64,000 bases of DNA from assembly GCA_050692555.1 (NCBI GenBank), contig JBOGVS010000009.1, positions 12,405-76,404 on the forward strand, read 5' to 3'. Positions 58,820 through 64,000 of the stretch are shown one piece after another. Origin of the DNA: DAITPV01 sp050692555. Lineage in GTDB: Bacteria; Actinomycetota; UBA4738; CALAEC01. Within the stretch, counting starts at the first letter, position 1; every line of letters begins with the position of its first letter. The notes under the pieces are model-generated. The model saw only the letters and a list, made by a program, of their open reading frames with translations, was not told where the DNA came from and searched no databases. Both the position numbers and the translations under genes were made by a program.

Positions 58820-60981
58820 CCACAGCCCTGGGCGGACTGTGGGGGCGGCTGGCTACCGAGCCCCGTACGGAGCCGGCCGAGGACGGTCAGCTCCGTGGAG
58901 TGTGGGATGACGTCGAGGCCAGATACGACCCCGGCCGGTTCAAGCCGAAGCTCGCCGACGACGTGGAGATCAAGCAGATCAAGCTTCGGTGGGGAAGCGA
59001 CTACGCAATGATCGCCAATCCTCGCGACCTGGTCCACTACCGGCTGGAGTCCGCGGAGCTCGAGACCGTTCGTCTGATGGACGGGACCAGGACGCTGAAG
59101 GAGATCGTGGTGGAGCGGTTCCGGGAATCGGGAGACCTCGAGCTCGACGGAGTGGCCGACCTGGTCACCCAGCTCCGGGAGGGTGGGTTCCTCGACCCGC
59201 CGTTCATGGACACGTACGAGGCGGTCCGAAACGCCCAAGAACCCTCCCGCTTCCAGGCGAAGTTCAAGGAGTTCTCCAAGACGCTCTCGGTGGAGTGGAA
59301 AAGGGCCGACGGGGTCTTCCGATGGATGTACGACCACGGTCTCCGCTTCTTCTTCAAGCCCCCGGTGGTGGTCGCCGGGATCATCGTGGGGATCATCGGG
59401 ATGATCGCGTTCGTGTCCATCGTCCGGTCGGGTTCGATCTCGCTGGCCAGCGACTCGCTGGCCCTGGAGTTCGTGATCCTCGGCGCTTTGAACTACTTCC
59501 TTATCTTCACCCACGAGTCCGGGCACGCGCTGGGCGTCATCCACTACGGGCGGAAGATCAAGAGCGCGGGATTCATGATCTATTACGGATCCCCGGCGTG
59601 GTTCATCGAGTCATCCGACGTCCTGATGCTCGAGCCGCGGCAGCGAGCGGTCCAGGCCCTGGCCGGTCCCTTCGCCGAGCTGGTCCTGGCGGGGGTGGCC
59701 TCCATCGCCGCATGGGCCAACCCCGACGCAGCGCTCTCCTCCACCCTGTACAAGTTCGCGGTCCTCAACTACTTCATCCTGTTCATGAACCTGATTCCCC
59801 TCCTCGAGCTGGACGGCTACTACGCGCTGGCCGACCTCATCCACGTCCCCGACCTCCGGCCGAGATCCCTGGCGTTCATTCGCTCCGACATGTGGCACAA
59901 GCTGCGAGTCCGGGAACGGTTCACCAAGCAGCAAGTGGGACTGGCCGTGTACGGCTTCGTCGGGATCGCCTTCGCCGTGTTCACGCTGTACGCCAGCTTC
60001 TTCTTCTGGCGTGAGATCTTCGGCAAGCTGATCCTGCAGATGTGGAACGGGGGGGCCCTCAGCCGAACCCTGCTGATCGTCCTGGCCCTGCTGGTGGCCG
60101 GTCCCCTGATCCGAGGGATCACGGAACTGATCAGGACCCTGTACCGCCGGATCCGGGCTCTGTGGCAACAGGTCCGGTTCCGGTTCGAGCAGAGGTGGCG
60201 GGTGGAGGCGGCTGAGCTGATCGACGCCCTGCCGATGTTCGACGACGTCCCGGTGGAGGTCCTGAACGACCTTGCCGGCCGGGTCAAGCTTCGGTCGTTC
60301 TCTCAGGGCCAGGCGGTGGTCCGGCAGGGCGATCGCGCAGAAGCCTTCTTCGTGATCCGCAAGGGAACCCTTCAGGCCATCGAGGAGGACCCCGACACCG
60401 GGGGCGAGCGGATCCTCCGGACCCTGGGACGGGGGGAGTCGTTCGGCGAGCTGGGGCTGCTGGAAGCTCAGCCGCGGGCTGCCACGGTGCGGGCCGTGGA
60501 GCCTGCGGAGCTGTTCGAGATCGACAAGGGCACCTTCGACCAGCTGCTGGCGGACATGGCGGAGGTCCCCGACTTCGCCCCGACCCTGGAGGCCGCCGCC
60601 GAGCTGCGGTCCCTCCGATGCTTCCAGCACCTCGAACCGGCCCAGCTGAGTGACCTGCTGGAGAACGGCGAGTGGGTGAACCTGGCTCCCGGGGAAACCG
60701 TGATCGAGCAGGGCGACGTCGGCGACGCTTTCTATGCGATCTGGTCGGGCCAGGTTGACGTGCACCAGGATGGGGCTCGGGTCACGACGTTGGGACCGGG
60801 CTCCTATTTCGGGGAGATCGCCCTGCTCATGGATGTCCCTCGAACGGCAACGGTCCGCACCCTCACCCCGGTCCGGGCCTACCGGCTGGGGCGCGACGGC
60901 TTCGACAGACTGGTGGGAGAAGCCTTCCGGTCAGGGACCCTCAATCCCCAGGCCGCCGTCGGACGGACGGGACTCCATTAG
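58816..60981 (+). CDS. PqqD-like / M50 site-2-type protease / two cNMP-binding domains, with a probable CTG start
   Basis: A 721-aa membrane protein. Residues about 55-130 form a PqqD-like winged helix (YRLESAELETVRLMDGTRTL). The membrane part, about 175-440, has the M50 zinc motif FTHESGHALG and MNLIPLLELDGYYALADLIH. The C-terminus has two cNMP barrels, with SFGELGLLEAQPRAATVRA and YFGEIALLMDVPRTATVRT; both keep the phosphate-binding Arg. CTG 58816 overlaps the upstream stop (CTGA) and has GGAGGA 5 bases before it; the first ordinary start, GTG 58900, lacks such support. Related proteins are annotated as putative peptide zinc metalloproteases. Confidence 0.75.
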   Translation: MTTALGGLWGRLATEPRTEPAEDGQLRGVWDDVEARYDPGRFKPKLADDVEIKQIKLRWGSDYAMIANPRDLVHYRLESAELETVRLMDGTRTLKEIVVERFRESGDLELDGVADLVTQLREGGFLDPPFMDTYEAVRNAQEPSRFQAKFKEFSKTLSVEWKRADGVFRWMYDHGLRFFFKPPVVVAGIIVGIIGMIAFVSIVRSGSISLASDSLALEFVILGALNYFLIFTHESGHALGVIHYGRKIKSAGFMIYYGSPAWFIESSDVLMLEPRQRAVQALAGPFAELVLAGVASIAAWANPDAALSSTLYKFAVLNYFILFMNLIPLLELDGYYALADLIHVPDLRPRSLAFIRSDMWHKLRVRERFTKQQVGLAVYGFVGIAFAVFTLYASFFFWREIFGKLILQMWNGGALSRTLLIVLALLVAGPLIRGITELIRTLYRRIRALWQQVRFRFEQRWRVEAAELIDALPMFDDVPVEVLNDLAGRVKLRSFSQGQAVVRQGDRAEAFFVIRKGTLQAIEEDPDTGGERILRTLGRGESFGELGLLEAQPRAATVRAVEPAELFEIDKGTFDQLLADMAEVPDFAPTLEAAAELRSLRCFQHLEPAQLSDLLENGEWVNLAPGETVIEQGDVGDAFYAIWSGQVDVHQDGARVTTLGPGSYFGEIALLMDVPRTATVRTLTPVRAYRLGRDGFDRLVGEAFRSGTLNPQAAVGRTGLH

Positions 60982-60984
60982 GCT
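60979..60984 (+). promoter_or_regulatory. -10 box TAGGCT, possible leaderless promoter of the zinc mini-protein
   Basis: TAGGCT, beginning in the stop codon of the preceding gene, 8 bases before ATG 60993. Confidence 0.4.
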
Positions 60985-60992
60985 GGCCCGGA

Positions 60993-61202
60993 ATGGACTG
61001 CTGGCACTGCAAACGGACCGCCGTGGCCACCTGCCGGTTCTGCGGGCGGGGCATCTGCGAGGATCACATCCAGGCTCACCCCTACATCCTGGAGCTGTTC
61101 AAGACGAAGGACGTGACCAAGGCCCTCATCGTGGAGGATGCCGCGTACTGCGGGGCGTGCACTCCCAGGCCCGACCCCCTGGACCTCCCCGAGCTGGACT
61201 GA
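60993..61202 (+). CDS. 69-aa Cys/His-rich zinc-binding protein (B-box-like)
   Basis: MDCWHCKRTAVATCRFCGRG with CEDHIQAHPYI gives the pattern C-x2-C, C-x2-C, C-x2-H, x3-H, and a further pair YCGAC follows near residue 53. This resembles a B-box or FYVE-like zinc fold; it could bind proteins or a metal. No enzyme domain. It follows the PqqD-M50-cNMP gene after 11 bp, so it may belong to the same unit. Confidence 0.65.
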   Translation: MDCWHCKRTAVATCRFCGRGICEDHIQAHPYILELFKTKDVTKALIVEDAAYCGACTPRPDPLDLPELD

Positions 61203-61203
61203 C

Positions 61204-61668
61204 CTACACGTATCGGAGGTCGCCGGGCTCGCCGAACCCGGCCTCTTCCTCCGCTATCCGCCCGCACGTGGGGCAGAACCAACGGACCTCCATCGGGGTC
61301 CCACAGGCCTCATGGCGCCGGGTCTCTCCGCCCCCTGCCCGCCGGGCTCCCCAGTCGGCCAGGAGCCGAACGGGGCCGGCAAGGTCCCGGCCCGCCGCGG
61401 TCAGCTCGTAGGACAGCCGGACGGGCCGTTCGGAGTACGGACGGGAGGCAATCAAGGCCTCCCGCTCCAGACGGCGGATCCGGTCGGCCAGCACGTTCGG
61501 GGCGATCCCCGGAACGCTCTCGAGGAGGTCGCTCCACCGCCGGGGCCCCCACAGGAGGGCCTCCACGATCAGCAGGCTCCAGCGGTCCCCCACCCGATCG
61601 AGGGCGGAGGCCAGCGAGGAGGCTCGCCCGCCCGCACGTCCCGTGCCTTGCCGAATCTCGGAGTCCAT
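61204..61668 (-). CDS. HxlR-family transcriptional regulator with C-terminal zinc-ribbon-like tail
   Basis: A 154-aa regulator. The winged HTH is seen in LDRVGDRWSLLIVEALLWGP, RRWSDLLESVPGIAPNVLAD and RIRRLEREALIASR. The tail has ACGTPMEVRWFCPTCG, three Cys that could form a zinc ribbon. HxlR proteins sense redox or aldehydes. ATG 61668 is only 3 bp from three direct 7-mers, a likely operator. It is divergent from the HtrA-like gene. Confidence 0.85.
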   Translation of the reverse strand: MDSEIRQGTGRAGGRASSLASALDRVGDRWSLLIVEALLWGPRRWSDLLESVPGIAPNVLADRIRRLEREALIASRPYSERPVRLSYELTAAGRDLAGPVRLLADWGARRAGGGETRRHEACGTPMEVRWFCPTCGRIAEEEAGFGEPGDLRYV

Positions 61669-61671
61669 AGT

Positions 61672-61692
61672 AAGTTGCAAGTTACAAGTTAC
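61672..61692. promoter_or_regulatory. three tandem 7-bp repeats, likely HxlR operator
   Basis: AAGTTGC-AAGTTAC-AAGTTAC in perfect tandem between the divergent HxlR and HtrA-like genes. A repressor covering it would affect both promoters. Confidence 0.55.
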
Positions 61693-61723
61693 CACGGTTT
61701 CTACCTCGGAAGGGAGGTGCGCC

Positions 61724-62641
61724 ATGGCGGCGCTGCAGGAGATGGAGGAGGCGCTCAAGACGGTGGCCGAGCGTGCAGGGGCCTCGGTCGTGGGGATCGG
61801 ACACAGGTGGGCCCACGGGTCGGGCGCGGTGATTTCCGAAGGGAAGGTCCTGACGAACGCTCACAACGTGAGGGGGCACGAGGTCTCGGTGGTCTTCGCC
61901 GACGGACGGACGGCAGACGGTGAGGTCGCGGGCATCGACCCCGATGGGGACCTGGCCGTGGTGTCCGTGGACACCGGCGACGCTCCCCCGCTGGACTGGG
62001 CGGGAGAGGACCCTGGGGTGGGGACCCCGGTGTTCGCGCTGGCCAACCCGGGGGGACGGGGGCCGCGAGTCACCCTGGGATTCATCTCCGGAACCCAGCG
62101 GGCGTTTCGGGGACCTCGCGGCCGCCGGATCGCCGGGAGCGTGGAGCACACCGCTCCTCTGGCCCGGGGCTCCTCCGGCGGCCCCATCGTGGACGACCGG
62201 GGGCGGCTGCTGGGGATCAACACAAACCGGATCGGCGAGGGCTTCTACCTGGCCATCCCCGCCGACGAGGCCCTCCGTGGCCGGGTGGACGCCCTCAGCC
62301 GGGGCGAGTCGGCCACCCGGCCTCGACTGGGGGTGGCCATCGCCCCCTCCCACGTGGCCCGTCGGATGCGCCGGGCCGTGGGCCTTGCCGAGCGGGACGG
62401 CCTCCTGGTCCGGGCGGTGGAGGAGGGAACGCCGGCCAGCGAGGCGGGCATCGCTCGAGGCGACCTGATCGTGGAGGCCGACGGTCACGACGTCCAGTGT
62501 GCCGACGACCTGTTCGAAGCCATGGACGCCGCCGGGCCCGAAGGCTCGGTCACCCTCAAGGTCGTCCGGGGAGCGGAGGAGCGGTCGATCTCCGTATCCC
62601 TGGGGGCGGCACGACCCGCCGGCGAGCGAGCGGAAGCCTAG
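61724..62641 (+). CDS. HtrA/DegP-like trypsin-type protease with PDZ domain, no signal peptide
   Basis: A 305-aa S1C-type protease. Catalytic triad: His in VLTNAHNVRG, Asp in DPDGDLAVV and Ser in LARGSSGGPI. A PDZ domain follows at about 200-295 (PASEAGIARGDLIVEADGHD). Unlike ordinary DegP/HtrA it lacks a signal peptide or membrane anchor, so it should act in the cytoplasm. AGGGAGGTG precedes ATG 61724. It shares a control region with the divergent HxlR gene. Confidence 0.85.
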   Translation: MAALQEMEEALKTVAERAGASVVGIGHRWAHGSGAVISEGKVLTNAHNVRGHEVSVVFADGRTADGEVAGIDPDGDLAVVSVDTGDAPPLDWAGEDPGVGTPVFALANPGGRGPRVTLGFISGTQRAFRGPRGRRIAGSVEHTAPLARGSSGGPIVDDRGRLLGINTNRIGEGFYLAIPADEALRGRVDALSRGESATRPRLGVAIAPSHVARRMRRAVGLAERDGLLVRAVEEGTPASEAGIARGDLIVEADGHDVQCADDLFEAMDAAGPEGSVTLKVVRGAEERSISVSLGAARPAGERAEA

Positions 62642-62932
62642 AGCCCGTTTCATCGGGGATCCGCTCGCCGGATGATGTGACGGGCGTGGGAATTGTTACT
62701 TTGACAAACCCAGCCCAGTACGATGAGTCCTGAGCCACTTGCTAGTGAGAGCGAATAGTCAAGGCGGCGGGTTCGTTCCCCGCCGCCTTGAGGATGACCT
62801 AGTTCAGGGACCTAGTACCCCGGATCCGCGTCCCCGTCGTCCCCTTTCCATGTCCTGGTCACCATCACAAACCCCCTACTCAAGACCGTCGTCGAGTCTA
62901 GCATCGGCCAGAGTCAAGGCTAGCCTTAGTGC
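62642..62932. other. 291-bp intergenic stretch with hairpin and possible small RNA
   Basis: No gene seen. A TTGTTA (62694) - 18 bp - TACGAT (62719) pair could be a promoter, and a strong hairpin follows at 62760-62790. It may encode a short RNA or just the end of the protease transcript. Confidence 0.35.
62760..62790 (+). terminator. intrinsic-terminator-like hairpin
   Basis: 12-bp arms CAAGGCGGCGGG / CCCGCCGCCTTG around a short loop TTCGTTC. The T-tract is absent. The loop resembles a tRNA T-loop, but no tRNA body surrounds it. Confidence 0.55.
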
Positions 62933-63196
62933 CTAGCCCTTCTGGCTCCACGACATGTATAACGCTTCGATCTCCATCCATATTCTCGGAGCCTCACGCT
63001 CTTGCCTCACTTTTTGTACCCAGGGGGCCAGGATGCTATAGGTCCTCACGACAAGCGTCCGATAGAAGCGGTCGATGATGCCCTCGTCGATGACGTGGAA
63101 GTTGATCGCCAGTGCCAGCTCTTCCAGGAAGTTGAGCACGGCCCGCATGTCCCGCTCGAAGTCATCGTCGCGATCTAGATCTAAATACCAAGGACG
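62933..63196 (-). pseudogene. C-terminal fragment of a DUF4760-like protein, 5' truncated at the IS
   Basis: The frame reads DRDDDFERDMRAVLNFLEEL, LALAINFHVIDEGIIDRFYR and MEIEALYMSWSQKG. The C-terminal helical pattern (RAVLNFLEE, then a D-x3-x2-F-Y segment and a W/E-rich end) fits the DUF4760 family of unknown function. There is no start codon with a ribosome site; the frame stays open until a stop at 63197, where it meets the transposase sequence. Probably disrupted by insertion. Confidence 0.5.
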
Positions 63197-63224
63197 TTAT
63201 TCACCCAGGTCCTCCTGGGAGACT

Positions 63225-64000
63225 GGCTCTGCTGCTGGAGCGGCCGGCGTATCCGAGCGGACCGGCTACAAGTGGCTGGCCCGGTACGACGCCGAGGGGG
63301 AGGCGGGGCTCGTGGACCGGGCCTCCCGGCCGGGAACGACACCGGTCCAGGTCCCCTACGATCGCGTCGCCGCGATCGTGGGGCTGCGGCGGCTGCGTAT
63401 GACCGGTGCCCAGATCGCCGGGGCTTTGGCGATGCCGCTGTCCACCGTGGGAGCGGTGCTCCGGCGAGGGGGGCTTGGCCACCTCCGGAGCCTCGAGCCC
63501 GAGGAGCCACCCAACCGCTACGAGCGCCGGCATCCGGGCGAGCTCCTCCACGTCGATGTCAAGAAGCTGGCCAGGATCAAACGCCCTGGTCACCGGGTCC
63601 ACGGGGACCGCTCCAGGGAGTACCGGGGGGCGGGTTGGGAGTTCGTCCACGTCTGCGTCGATGACGCCACAAGGGTGGCGTACGTCGAGGTGCTCTCCGA
63701 CGAGAGGGCCGTGACGGCGGTGGGGTTCCTGCGCCGTGCCCTCTCGTTCTACCGTTCGCTCGGCGTAGAGGTGCAGCGGGTGATGACCGACAACGGCCCG
63801 GCTTACGTCTCGGTGGCCCACGCCGTGGCCTGCCGCCTGCTGGGGCTGCGGCACGTCCGGATCCGGCCCTACCGACCGAGGACGAACGGCAAGGCCGAGC
63901 GGTTCATCCGGACGATGCTCACCGAGTGCGTGTACGCCGCGATCTACCAGAACTCAGACCAGCGGGGAGTAGCTCTCGCGGCGTGGCTCGAGCGCTACAA
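63225..64000 (+). mobile_element. IS481-family transposase, partial (5' degenerate, 3' cut by window edge)
   Basis: About 258 codons: a helix-turn-helix AAGVSERTGYKWLARYDAEG at the beginning, then the DDE catalytic core with Asp in LLHVDVKKLARIK, Asp in VMTDNGPAYVSVAH and Glu in RTNGKAERFIRTML. The typical first 30 residues of IS481 transposases are absent, and no start codon lies in frame; the sequence upstream of about 63220 does not match. The right end is beyond the window, so the intactness of the element cannot be judged. No terminal inverted repeat was recognised on the left. Confidence 0.85.

Noticed and set aside
62760..62790. tRNA gene suggested by a GTTCGTTC loop
   Set aside because: The stem continues for 12 bp and no acceptor, D or anticodon arms surround it.
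63201..63854. 217-codon minus-strand frame across the IS481 transposase
   Set aside because: Antisense to a frame with a complete DDE motif set; no homology of its own was recognised.

Overview
This is a 64 kb stretch of very GC-rich DNA from an actinobacterium (Actinomycetota). The lineage call rests on mshA (mycothiol synthesis), a bS22-type mini ribosomal protein, a GlnR-type OmpR-family regulator next to a glutamine synthetase with an adenylylation-type tail, glnE, and RsiG-like and BldC-like proteins. Nothing seen places it in a particular cultured genus; many proteins look like those of deep-branching or environmental actinobacteria. Genes are tightly packed on both strands with many 4-bp start/stop overlaps (GTGA, ATGA). 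Many operon heads have a TANNNT -10 box only 6 to 9 bases before the start codon, so leaderless mRNAs seem to be the normal mode of expression.

Layout. 1-5 kb: acyltransferase (cut by the edge) with its SDR partner, SAM hydrolase, bS22, a Clp1-like P-loop protein, an excisionase-type HTH, DUF72 and a phosphatase. 5-8.6 kb: two short-chain dehydrogenases, a probably acquired chromate transporter, a methyltransferase. 8.6-16.7 kb: pyruvate kinase, an AcuC/HDAC-like deacetylase, a transporter-HEAT-cNMP fusion, and a frameshifted nucleotide cyclase-ATPase-TPR regulator. 16.8-20.6 kb: aldehyde dehydrogenase, ACT protein, FAH-family hydrolase, aldo-keto reductase. 20.6-26.5 kb: one long minus-strand operon (cysteine hydrolase, proline dehydrogenase, proC, 41-aa basic protein, homogentisate dioxygenase, Asp/Thr-rich 64-aa peptide, JmjC oxygenase, thioredoxin-like ferredoxin). 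26.6-28.7 kb: two divergent paralogues of an exported protein with a shared leader, separated by a decayed signal-peptidase-like gene. 28.7-34 kb: mshA, asparaginase, receiver protein, RsiG-like protein, BKACE enzyme, M23 peptidase. 34-39 kb: a three-gene acyl-CoA/flavoprotein operon headed by a double acyl-CoA dehydrogenase. 39-45 kb: cNMP-fold protein, flavin monooxygenase, CoA-binding protein, sulfate adenylyltransferase, DUF2993 protein, hydrolase-sigma-Ogt operon.

45-58 kb is a nitrogen-assimilation region: glnR-like regulator, glnA (adenylylation-type), glnE overlapping a second glutamine synthetase, and a third glutamine synthetase. Two of the glutamine synthetases have GlnR-like boxes placed at the same distance from their -10 elements. 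Between them lies a scarred segment (47.5-49.9 kb) with three broken or abutting exported-protein genes in inverted orientation. 58-62.6 kb holds a membrane-anchored exported protein, a PqqD-M50 protease-double cNMP protein that appears to start with CTG, a zinc-binding mini-protein, an HxlR repressor and a leaderless-sequence HtrA-like protease. The right edge is a 5'-degenerate IS481-type transposase abutting a truncated DUF4760-like gene.
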